From Prevotellaceae bacterium UBA3627 (GTDB lineage Bacteria; Bacteroidota; Bacteroidia; Bacteroidales; Bacteroidaceae), in contig DFLE01000012.1 of the NCBI GenBank assembly GCA_002373375.1, positions 31,110-52,937 of the forward strand: DNA of 21,828 nucleotides, read 5' to 3'. Below are positions 15,194 through 21,803 of this stretch, in pieces; position 1 is the first letter of the stretch; each line of letters opens with the position of its first letter. Made by a program: the position numbers and the translations under genes. The notes under the pieces were generated by a model. That model made no database searches and was not told where the DNA came from. It saw only the letters and a list, made by a program, of their open reading frames with translations.

Positions 15194-15940
15194 ATGCAGA
15201 CAGCTAACACACATAGTTTTACGGAGCATCTCTCCGACTTTTATCACTACCTGACAGGTCCGGGTGGTGTGAATGCTCATTCGCGCACCAATTACATCTC
15301 GTGGTTGAAGTTCCTTGATGAACAGGGGTATGCGTTAGCTGAGTTGCAGTCGTTTGACGATATTGATGACCTGTTGGCAACGGATGCATCGCGTCAGCCG
15401 AACCGTAGCATCTACACCAAGCCCAATGACATTGTTAACTTTAAATCGGCTCTTCGCAAATACTTGAAGTTCCGTCAGTCAACGTATGCACAGCAACAAG
15501 AGGATACTATCATTTCCGAAATTAACAAAGTATTGAATGATAGTGCGTTGAGCGTTACGGAACGTGAGGCAATCGTGAAGGCGCGTGTCGGCCAGGGCAA
15601 ATTCCGAGAACGGCTCGTAGAGTACTGGCGTGGTTGTTCCATCTCAACCTTCTCACATTTTGACCTGCTCATTGCCTCACACATAAAGCCTTGGAGAGAA
15701 GCCGACAATCAGCAACGCCTTGACGTGTTCAACGGTCTTTTGCTCCTTCCCAACTATGACAAACTATTTGACAAGGGGTACATCTCATTCGATGACAACG
15801 GACGCATCATCTATTCGCGTTACATCGACGATACCGACAAGCATCTGCTGAAGATGGATGACAGCGTACATCTCATCAAGATAGATGATGCCCATAAGCC
15901 TTATTTGCAGTATCATCGCGACAACTGCCTAATGTTCTAA
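15194..15940 (+). CDS. HNH_2-type endonuclease-like protein
   Basis: A 248-residue soluble protein. Residues 131-200 match the HNH_2 pattern seen in nucleases linked to restriction and mobile DNA: RVGQGKFRERLVEYWRGCSI, then ASHIKPW with H163, then DVFNGLLLLPNYDKLFDKG with N180, and SFDDNGRI. Cys148 is there, but the usual following TGC part reads STF, and the third HNH position appears to be N187, so metal binding may be altered. The first 95 residues (FTEHLSDFYHYLTGPGG ... NYISWLKFL ... FKSALRKYLKF) look like the helical core-binding domain of tyrosine recombinases, without the catalytic half. The AlbA_2-type gene follows after 15 bases in the same operon. Nuclease activity is inference. Confidence 0.78.
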   Translation: MQTANTHSFTEHLSDFYHYLTGPGGVNAHSRTNYISWLKFLDEQGYALAELQSFDDIDDLLATDASRQPNRSIYTKPNDIVNFKSALRKYLKFRQSTYAQQQEDTIISEINKVLNDSALSVTEREAIVKARVGQGKFRERLVEYWRGCSISTFSHFDLLIASHIKPWREADNQQRLDVFNGLLLLPNYDKLFDKGYISFDDNGRIIYSRYIDDTDKHLLKMDDSVHLIKIDDAHKPYLQYHRDNCLMF

Positions 15941-15955
15941 CCTACTATTAACGTT

Positions 15956-17488
15956 ATGACTTCAGAAGAATTTGTAGAGCTTTGCCAATGCGGCGAAACG
16001 ACCACGGTACAGTATAAAGAGAGCTTCACCACTCAGACGAAGATAGCGCAGGAGATGGTGGCTTTTGCCAATACCCATGGAGGCGTTATCCTCTTTGGTG
16101 TAAGGGACAAGACGGGTGAAATGCTTGGTCTTACCTTCAAGCAGTTACAGAACATAGGGCTTGACTTGGGCAATACTGCCAACGAGCAAGTAAAGCCGAA
16201 CGTCTACATCGAAACAGAGGTGGTGAAGGTGGACGATAAACGTTTCCTTGTCTGTCACGTTGCTGAGGGGCGCAACAAGCCCTATAAGACTAACAACGGT
16301 GAAATTTGGGTGAAGCAAGGTCAGGATAAACGTCGCGTAACAGAGAATAGCGAGATACTGGTGCTGTTTCAGGATTCAGGTTCTTATCATGCCGAGGAAA
16401 TAGCGGTAAGGGATAGCAGTATCAACGAAATCGAAATGACTTACATACGCGACTATTTCCTAAAGGTCTATGGCAAGTCAATTGAGGACTTTGACCAACC
16501 GTTGGAGTCGATGCTTCGCAGTCTTGGAGTGATGAGCGCAAAGAATGAACTGACGCGTGCCGGTGTACTCTATTTCGGTAAACATCCACAGAAGTATGAA
16601 CGTGCCTTTAAAATAAAGGCGGTAGCTTTCGTTGGCAACAGCATTGGCGGTAGCGAGTATATTGACAGCCGAGATATTGAGGGTACTATACCTTGGATGT
16701 TCCGCGAAGGAATGGCATTTTTGAAATCTATGTTGCATCATCGTCAGGAGGGGCAGAACTTCAATAGCGTTGGCGTGCTTGAGATTCCCGAGGTGGTACT
16801 AGAAGAGTTACTCCAGAATGCGCTGGTTCACATCGACCTGCTGCATCCTGCCGCCGTACGTCTGCTGGTATTTGAGAATCGCATAGAGATAATCAACCCT
16901 GGCAAACTTTATGGGGGATTGAAGGTTGAGGACATTCGTCTTGGAGCATCCAAACAACGCAATCCACTGATGGCAGACCTTGCAGCACGTACGATGATAT
17001 TCCGAGGTCTTGGCAGTGGTATCGTTAGAGCATTGCGCGAGAATGTCGTGATAGATTTCATCAATGAGGACGATGCGAATCAGTTTCGCGCTATCATCTG
17101 GCGTACCAATGATGCAAAGCTGATAGCACAGTTCCGTGCCGATTTGTATGCCGAAGACACCATACATAAGAAGGGTATCACTACAGATGATGCCAAACAA
17201 AAACGAGACGAGTACATACAAAAGACCATACAAATGAGTCTTGATAGCATACAAAAGGGCATACAAAAGGTTATAACCGAACGCAATCAGACAATAACCG
17301 AACTGCAAAGGTCTATACTCCTTTACTTCGCCAAGCACCCAACGGCATCACGCAAGGATTACATCAACAATACCGAAGGCGCAACAGAGGGTGGCACAAT
17401 CTCAGCAATCGGCCGTTTGCAAGAACTTCGCTTGCTTAATCGACAAGGTGGAAAGAAAAACGGATATTGGATAGTAACATTTGAATAA
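15956..17488 (+). CDS. Schlafen/AlbA_2 domain protein with RecG-like ATP-binding domain
   Basis: A 510-residue protein. Residues 8-130 form an AlbA_2 (Schlafen-like) domain: VQYKES (18-23) with the acidic residue typical of the family, AFANTHGGVILFGVRDKTG (36-54), and the closing KPYKTNNGEIWVKQG. Residues 275-365 match the GHKL-like region called 'RecG-related': LEELLQNALVHIDL (282-295, N288), ENRIEIINPGKLYGGL (307-322), KQRNPLMADL and RGLGSGIVRAL (350-360). A helical IQK-repeat linker (415-440) leads to a C-terminal winged-helix region ending in NRQGGKKNGYWIV. The family includes putative regulators and some anti-phage genes; the exact reaction is unknown. It is expressed with the HNH gene. 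Confidence 0.85.
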   Translation: MTSEEFVELCQCGETTTVQYKESFTTQTKIAQEMVAFANTHGGVILFGVRDKTGEMLGLTFKQLQNIGLDLGNTANEQVKPNVYIETEVVKVDDKRFLVCHVAEGRNKPYKTNNGEIWVKQGQDKRRVTENSEILVLFQDSGSYHAEEIAVRDSSINEIEMTYIRDYFLKVYGKSIEDFDQPLESMLRSLGVMSAKNELTRAGVLYFGKHPQKYERAFKIKAVAFVGNSIGGSEYIDSRDIEGTIPWMFREGMAFLKSMLHHRQEGQNFNSVGVLEIPEVVLEELLQNALVHIDLLHPAAVRLLVFENRIEIINPGKLYGGLKVEDIRLGASKQRNPLMADLAARTMIFRGLGSGIVRALRENVVIDFINEDDANQFRAIIWRTNDAKLIAQFRADLYAEDTIHKKGITTDDAKQKRDEYIQKTIQMSLDSIQKGIQKVITERNQTITELQRSILLYFAKHPTASRKDYINNTEGATEGGTISAIGRLQELRLLNRQGGKKNGYWIVTFE

Positions 17489-17511
17489 TACGAGCATAGC
17501 TATCTGTAATT

Positions 17512-17787
17512 ATGACATACGGTGGTGAAATACTTCATGGTAATAATCCCGAAGATTGGGAGACATTGAGCATTCTGCGAGGTGAACAACTTGGTTTGTA
17601 TGGAGACGGCATGGAAGACACGTATGAAAAAAGCCTCAAAAATTGCGAATGGGATGAGGTGCAGGCTCATAGTTTGTATGAAGTTCTCTATCCGAATGAT
17701 GCCAAGGAGGATTACAAATGTACTCGCGAAAGCGGAAAACGTGCATATGCCAAAGCCATCCGAATCAAGCATAGATTTGCTCTATAA
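17512..17787 (+). CDS. Small hypothetical protein, 91 residues
   Basis: Starts 24 bases after the AlbA_2-type gene on the same strand and could be its third operon member. The product is hydrophilic and slightly acidic at first, basic at the end (KRAYAKAIRIKHRFAL), with no signal peptide or membrane segment. I recognise no family. The neighbouring sequence from 17792 is a transposase remnant on the other strand, so this ORF could itself be decayed. No Shine-Dalgarno sequence is visible. A longer overlapping frame at 17582-17923 looks less protein-like. Confidence 0.4.
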   Translation: MTYGGEILHGNNPEDWETLSILRGEQLGLYGDGMEDTYEKSLKNCEWDEVQAHSLYEVLYPNDAKEDYKCTRESGKRAYAKAIRIKHRFAL

Positions 17788-17791
17788 TAGA

Positions 17792-17938
17792 CTATATATT
17801 AACAAATTCATACACAAGGTTCCTCTTAAGTTTTGTGACATAGACGACGTTTCTTTCCGTCAATTCCTCAAACTTCTCGCAGTTGATGTACGCCCTGTCC
17901 ATTGCTACTATCTCACCGTTTGAATACATGCCAGGAGC
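17792..17938 (-). pseudogene. C-terminal remnant of an IS4-type transposase
   Basis: On the minus strand the 48 codons from 17938 to the TAG at 17792 read GMYSNGEIVAMDRAYINC, then EKFEELTERNVVYVTKLK and RNLVYEF. The MDRAYI...EKFEELT...VVYVTK series is characteristic of the catalytic-core region of Bacteroidota IS4-family (DDE) transposases, where the aspartate of DRAY is one of the DDE residues. Only this piece remains: upstream the homology stops at the hairpin repeat beginning near 17934, and downstream a stop comes soon after. No terminal inverted repeats were found. The element cannot be active. Confidence 0.75.
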
Positions 17939-17982
17939 AAAAATCATCAGGACAATCTTTGGAGCCTGTCGGCTCAGAAATA
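17934..17982. repeat. Hairpin repeat, truncated copy 2
   Basis: Bases 17940-17982 match 14725-14766 with one extra T and one T/A change, including the GAGCC-TGTC-GGCTC hairpin. Before it, GGAGC (17934-17938) corresponds to the right arm of the first hairpin in copy 1, while its left arm is replaced by the transposase remnant. A short weak reading frame at about 18050-18127 (ending ...GLIYINQ) was seen in the following stretch but cannot be supported as a gene. Confidence 0.7.
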
Positions 17983-18272
17983 AATAATAATTTCTGAATA
18001 ATTCTTGCGTCCCTACGGTAGCAAGCGTCTCCTTACGTCGCCGAGCGTATGGTCAATTTATGGCAATTCATGTTCAAAGAAATATATGAATACGGTGTTG
18101 AATTAGGCTTGATTTATATTAACCAATGACAAAAATGTCCTATTTGGGGCCTTCCGTTAACGCCTCATGCTTGCAATATTTCAAAATTATTTCCTGCTGG
18201 CCGCGTACAGCGAAATCTACAGAAGGTTGTAACTCATTGATAATCAGTGACGGGTTATGAAAAAGCATGAAA

Positions 18273-18307
18273 AAAGCATAGCTTTTGCGTCGCAAAAGCT
18301 ATGCTTT
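18273..18307. repeat. 35-bp perfect palindrome
   Basis: Arms of 17 bases (AAAGCATAGCTTTTGCG at 18273-18289 and its complement at 18291-18307) around a single T. It could form a cruciform or a stable RNA hairpin on either strand, but lacks a U tract on the minus strand where the CobW-type transcript would come through. Confidence 0.85.
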
Positions 18308-18377
18308 CAGGGTGTAAAAGCTATCGTTTCTCATCGTGAAAGCTATCACTTTACATGGTAAAAGCTATGCTTTCACG
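18290..18377. repeat. Four iteron-like copies, 22-bp period
   Basis: AAAGCTAT occurs at 18295, 18317, 18339 and 18361, exactly 22 bp apart. Each is followed by two or three variable bases and then TTT, so the unit is roughly N4-A-AAAGCTAT-N3-TTN. The first and fourth units share AAAAGCTATGCTTTCA, and the first also forms the right arm of the 35-bp palindrome. Spacing of two helical turns suggests protein binding on one face. The interiors of the units differ, so it is not a CRISPR array. Confidence 0.75.
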
Positions 18378-18519
18378 GAAAAAAAGAGGTGGAATGAGTA
18401 AAAAAGGTGTCTTTTTCTCGTTTTTCGAGCCTCATTTTCTCCTAGTTTGCGTTTTTTCGTTGACAAAATAAAAAAGGCGAAATGACAAAAATGTCCTATT
18501 TCTACCAGATGTAAAAATA

Positions 18520-19842
18520 CTACTCTCCTTTCCAGTCAACGAGACATTTATCCAGTTCCTCGGTTATGGCGTCACGGTCCAGATGCTGACCTATGAACAC
18601 CAGTTTCTGCTGACGGTCGCCATAACGCTCATCCCAGTCACGGTTTACCCCAGGATTGTCCTTACGGAACTGCTCCAGCTCTGCCGGCGGCATGGTGGCA
18701 TACCACTGTCCGGCGTTCTGCAACTGCACCTGACGACCAGCCTGCTCAAAGACATAACAGAGGTGGGGCTGGTCCTCAAACCAGCACATACCCTTTGCTC
18801 GTATGACGCTCTTTGGCCAGCGGCGGGCTACGAAGTCATCAAACAAAGCTATATCAAACGGACGACGTGCATAATATACGAATGTGCCTATGCCATACTC
18901 CTCTGCCTCGCCCTCACCATGATGGTGGTGATGATGATGGTGACAGGTACATTCTCCACCATGATGTGACTCGCAGTCGTCATCGTGGTCATGATGATGA
19001 TGGTCATGGTCGTGGTCATGGTCATGCTCGTGCTCGTGCTCATGCTCGTGGTCATGCTCGTGCTCATGATGATGGCGGTGGTCCTCGTCCTCTATGTCGT
19101 TATCGTTGGTATGGTTCTCTATCTCACCTATCCATGCGGCAGACGTTGCCACATCGTCAAAGTCGAAGCGACCTGTTCCAAGTATCTTCTCAAAGTCCAC
19201 ATCACCGTAGTCGCAGTCTATAATCTCTGCCTTTGGCTGTATGGCGCGTACTATCTGGCGCACACGCTCCAACTCCTCCGGCGCTACCTCTGAGGCCTTG
19301 TTGAGCAGTATGATGTTACAGAACTCTATCTGCTGTATCACGAGGTTCTCTATATCCTCCTCGTCACGCTTGGCACCAAGGAGAGATTTGCCACAGCCAA
19401 ACTCGTCCTTCATTCTCAGAGCGTCAACCACGGTAATTATGCAGTCAAGGCGTGGTGTGCCGTTCTCATTATACTGGGCACCCATCTGAGGTATGGAGCA
19501 TATAGTCTGGGCTATCGGTGCCGGCTCACAGACACCGCTTGCCTCTATGACAATGTAGTCAAACTTACCCATCTTGACTATGTCACTGAGCTGCTGCACC
19601 AAGTCCATCTTCAGCGTACAGCAGATGCAGCCATTCTGCAATGACACGAGCGAGTCATCTTTCTGGTCAACCACCCCACCCTTCTGTATCAGGTCGGCGT
19701 CAATGTTCACCTCGCCTATGTCATTGACGATGACGGCGAACTTTATGCCCTTCTCATTATTTAATATACGGTTAAGAAGGGTTGTCTTTCCGCTGCCCAA
19801 ATAACCCGTGAGCAGCAACACGGGGATTTCTTTTACTTCCAT
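18520..19842 (-). CDS. COG0523/CobW-type GTP-binding metallochaperone with His-rich loop
   Basis: A 440-residue G3E-family GTPase that, in relatives, delivers zinc or another metal to client proteins. The P-loop GYLGSGKTTLLN is at 13-24, EVNIDADLI is the switch region, CICC (72-75) is the metal-binding CXCC motif, and NKAS (181-184) stands at the guanine-specificity site. From 254 to 308 comes a His/Asp/Glu-rich loop with C290, C298 and C300, a metal reservoir or sensor in many relatives. The CobW C-terminal domain follows (GTFVYYARRPFDIALFDDF ...). Upstream, an ATAAC-N7-GTTAT dyad at 19860-19876 could be a metal-regulator site, but this is weak. No B12 genes adjoin, so a zinc role is preferred over cobalamin. 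Confidence 0.93.
   Translation of the reverse strand: MEVKEIPVLLLTGYLGSGKTTLLNRILNNEKGIKFAVIVNDIGEVNIDADLIQKGGVVDQKDDSLVSLQNGCICCTLKMDLVQQLSDIVKMGKFDYIVIEASGVCEPAPIAQTICSIPQMGAQYNENGTPRLDCIITVVDALRMKDEFGCGKSLLGAKRDEEDIENLVIQQIEFCNIILLNKASEVAPEELERVRQIVRAIQPKAEIIDCDYGDVDFEKILGTGRFDFDDVATSAAWIGEIENHTNDNDIEDEDHRHHHEHEHDHEHEHEHEHDHDHDHDHHHHDHDDDCESHHGGECTCHHHHHHHHGEGEAEEYGIGTFVYYARRPFDIALFDDFVARRWPKSVIRAKGMCWFEDQPHLCYVFEQAGRQVQLQNAGQWYATMPPAELEQFRKDNPGVNRDWDERYGDRQQKLVFIGQHLDRDAITEELDKCLVDWKGE
18915..19085. repeat. Trinucleotide-rich stretch coding the His/Asp loop
   Basis: The plus strand has runs of ATG/GTG/GTC triplets alternating with CATGGTC-type units, which on the minus strand give His, Asp and Glu codons of the CobW-type loop. 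Such in-frame repeats are prone to length change without frameshift, so the loop length probably varies between strains. Confidence 0.7.
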
Positions 19843-19913
19843 TGTGTTTATCTTGTTTTATAACTACCTATGTTATTACAATGCACCATACATACAAATA
19901 CAGTGCCACGACA

Positions 19914-20672
19914 TCAATACTCCACTTTCTCAAGGAAGAGGGCATGACCGGGCACAGACTCCCCTGCCTTAGTACGCTGTCCGCTCTCTATCACCTTACG
20001 GAAACCGTCAAGTGACAGGCGGTGTCTGCCTACCTCCACGAGTGTGCCAACAACGGCGCGCACCATGTTACGCAAGAAGCGGTTGGCCCTGATGCGGAAA
20101 TACCATTCTGTCTCTGATGTCTGTATCCATCTCGCTTCCGTCACGTTACACAGCGTAGTCTTAACATCGGTGTGTGACTTTGAGAAGCATGCAAAGTCCT
20201 CATACTCCATTAGTATGGCTGCTGCCTCATTCATCAACGCGAAGTCAAGAGTGAAGTGTGTCTGCCACATATAGTGACGGTTGAAGGGACTGCGCCCCAT
20301 GCTCACATAATAATGATATGTACGCGCGGTGGCTGAGAAACGTGCGTGCATATCGTCAGCCACTTGCTCCACACGGTGTATGGCGATGTCAGGGGGCAAC
20401 ATACGGTTGAGCTTATATGTCAACTGCTTGCAAAAGTCCTTAGCCTTATTTTCGTCTTCGTTCCTGTTCTCGTCACCATAATCAAAATGAGCCACCATGT
20501 GACGGGCATGAACGCCGGCATCGGTGCGCCCTGCCCCCACAATGTCTATGGTGGTGCGCAGCAGTGTGGACAGACAACGCTCTATCTCGCCCTCAACGCT
20601 TATCCCGTTAGGCTGTATCTGCCAACCGTGATAACGTGTGCCGTCATATGATAAATGTATGAAGTAACGCAT
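19914..20672 (-). CDS. truA: tRNA pseudouridine synthase A (positions 38-40)
   Basis: Converts uridines 38-40 in the anticodon arm of many tRNAs to pseudouridine. The 252-residue protein begins MRYFIHLSYDGTRYHGWQIQ, the usual TruA start with the FxGWQ-type segment, and carries GAGRTDAGVHA (46-56) with catalytic aspartate D51; the C-terminal RANRFLRNMVRAVVGTLVEVGR segment is also typical. Its ATG overlaps the stop of the upstream transporter gene by one base (TAATG), so the two are coupled, and the CobW-type gene follows 71 bases downstream on the same strand. Confidence 0.97.
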   Translation of the reverse strand: MRYFIHLSYDGTRYHGWQIQPNGISVEGEIERCLSTLLRTTIDIVGAGRTDAGVHARHMVAHFDYGDENRNEDENKAKDFCKQLTYKLNRMLPPDIAIHRVEQVADDMHARFSATARTYHYYVSMGRSPFNRHYMWQTHFTLDFALMNEAAAILMEYEDFACFSKSHTDVKTTLCNVTEARWIQTSETEWYFRIRANRFLRNMVRAVVGTLVEVGRHRLSLDGFRKVIESGQRTKAGESVPGHALFLEKVEY

Positions 20673-21622
20673 TATTTACCTGATTTCCTATACTTATACA
20701 ACTGCCAGGAGTTCACCACATTGTGCCATACCGAATAGAAACCGCCCGCCGTTGCCGTGATAGGCGAAAGGAAGGTATAGCCCAACCAGATGACGAAGAT
20801 GGTGTTCTTCTGTCCCATGGCCTGTCCGCCCTCCAGTCTGAAACCGTACTTGCCGCCAACCCACTTGCCAAAGGCAAACTGAAAGACGCAGGCTACTAAC
20901 GTAGCTCCGGCAATAGCCGCTACATGCCACAGTGACTCATGGCTGTGAACCAGCGCGCGCACGGTGATGGCGATAGCAAGCGACAGCGCCACTGCCCAGA
21001 GATAGAAAGCCAAGTCGCGCGTAGAGAGTATCGCACGATGCAACCGCGGCATGCAATACCTGACGAACCATGCCAGCAGCAGGGGCATGATAAGCAGCGG
21101 GAACACTTTCTTTATTATTGTCACGAAGGCCGGCAGGAATGTCAGTCCGGCATGGGGATGTGCCAACGGCAACAGCAATGGTATCACCACTGCCACAGTG
21201 AGGTTTACGAGTATGGTATATGCCGTAGTGGTGGCAGAGTCGCCCCCAAGTTTCTGAGTCACCACCGCACAAGCGGTAGCCGTAGGACAGATGACGGCAA
21301 GCATAAAGCCCTCAAGCACCAGCCGCGCGGAAGTCTGCGGAAACATCCACAACACCAAACAGCACAGGGAGAACAACCCCGTCTGGGTAAGGAGCAGCCA
21401 CAAGTGCCAACGGCGTGGTTTCAATGCCTTGGGACTGACCTTGCAAAATGCCACAAACAACATTATGAACAGCAGCACCGGCTGCAGCCACTCTATAAAG
21501 CCCAGCACATCGGCCTTGGCCTCCGCGCTGAGCGGCATGGCACTACCAATGAAATATGCCAACGCTCCAAATGTCATGGATATAGGGAGCGTCCAGTTTT
21601 TCAGAAATTGTATTATTCTCAA
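20672..21622 (-). CDS. Bile-acid:sodium-symporter-family (BASS/SBF-like) transporter
   Basis: A 316-residue inner-membrane protein with about nine to ten hydrophobic segments spread over its whole length. ICPTATACAVVTQKLGGDSATTTAYTILVN (around 105-140) and GGQAMGQKNTIFVIWLGYTF (265-285) resemble the two conserved crossover regions of the BASS fold, where sodium and substrate bind. Family members take up bile acids, pantoate, pyruvate or other organic acids; the substrate here is not predictable. The next gene, truA, overlaps by one base, an unusual pair with no functional link known to me. No clear promoter was seen upstream. Confidence 0.82.
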   Translation of the reverse strand: MRIIQFLKNWTLPISMTFGALAYFIGSAMPLSAEAKADVLGFIEWLQPVLLFIMLFVAFCKVSPKALKPRRWHLWLLLTQTGLFSLCCLVLWMFPQTSARLVLEGFMLAVICPTATACAVVTQKLGGDSATTTAYTILVNLTVAVVIPLLLPLAHPHAGLTFLPAFVTIIKKVFPLLIMPLLLAWFVRYCMPRLHRAILSTRDLAFYLWAVALSLAIAITVRALVHSHESLWHVAAIAGATLVACVFQFAFGKWVGGKYGFRLEGGQAMGQKNTIFVIWLGYTFLSPITATAGGFYSVWHNVVNSWQLYKYRKSGK

Positions 21623-21641
21623 TTTATCTTACTAAAGTTTC

Positions 21642-21657
21642 ACTCAACGTATTGAGT
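21642..21657. promoter_or_regulatory. 6-4-6 inverted repeat upstream of the BASS-family gene
   Basis: ACTCAA-CGTA-TTGAGT lies 20 bases before the transporter start codon. It may be an operator or a small 5' hairpin; chance cannot be excluded for arms this short. Confidence 0.35.
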
Positions 21658-21662
21658 TATCA

Positions 21663-21762
21663 GGAGTTAAGGAGTTAAGAAGTTAAGGAGTTATTAGGAG
21701 TTAAGGAGTTATTAGGAGTTAAGGAGTTAAGACGTTAAGACGTTAAGACGTTAAGACGTTAA
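21663..21762. repeat. Octamer tandem repeat, 12 units
   Basis: Twelve units: mostly GGAGTTAA in the first two thirds, with two units stretched to GGAGTTATTA, then four GACGTTAA in a row (21731-21762). It is upstream of the minus-strand transporter gene and probably varies in number by slippage; no gene is covered. Confidence 0.8.
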
Positions 21763-21803
21763 GACAAATGGGACGCGACCTTATAAAGAAAGAACGTAAT
21801 GTC

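Larger units (their letters stand above)
18125..18501. mobile_element. 377-bp element bounded by 21-bp direct repeats (MITE- or integration-site-like)
   Basis: An identical 21-base sequence, containing GACA-AAAA-TGTC, occurs at 18125-18145 and 18481-18501. The 335 bases between have no credible ORF, and hold an imperfect palindrome at 18234-18250 (TCATTGAT-A-ATCAGTGA), a 35-bp palindrome, a 22-bp-period repeat and short A/T-rich hairpins. The region 17788-18519 has no intact gene. Duplication at the ends with a structured, non-coding interior is the pattern of a miniature mobile element, a recombinase site or a structured RNA; the sequence does not decide which. Confidence 0.5.

Noticed and set aside
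17582..17923. 113-codon plus-strand frame
   Set aside because: Its second half is the antisense of the transposase remnant, and the 17512 frame fits the operon better.
18050..18127. Short frame ending ...GLIYINQ, perhaps a gene tail
   Set aside because: Only about 26 codons from its ATG; no family can be named and the stretch is among repeats.
18290..18377. CRISPR array
   Set aside because: The conserved core is only 8 bases within a 22-bp period, too short for repeat plus spacer, and no cas gene is near.
19860..19876. Zur- or Fur-type box upstream of the CobW-type gene
   Set aside because: ATAAC-N7-GTTAT is only a weak dyad and does not match the 7-1-7 form; noted but not claimed.
20939..21655. 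238-codon plus-strand frame opposite the BASS-family gene
   Set aside because: Gln/His/Arg-rich composition typical of the antisense of a hydrophobic membrane gene; no family motif.
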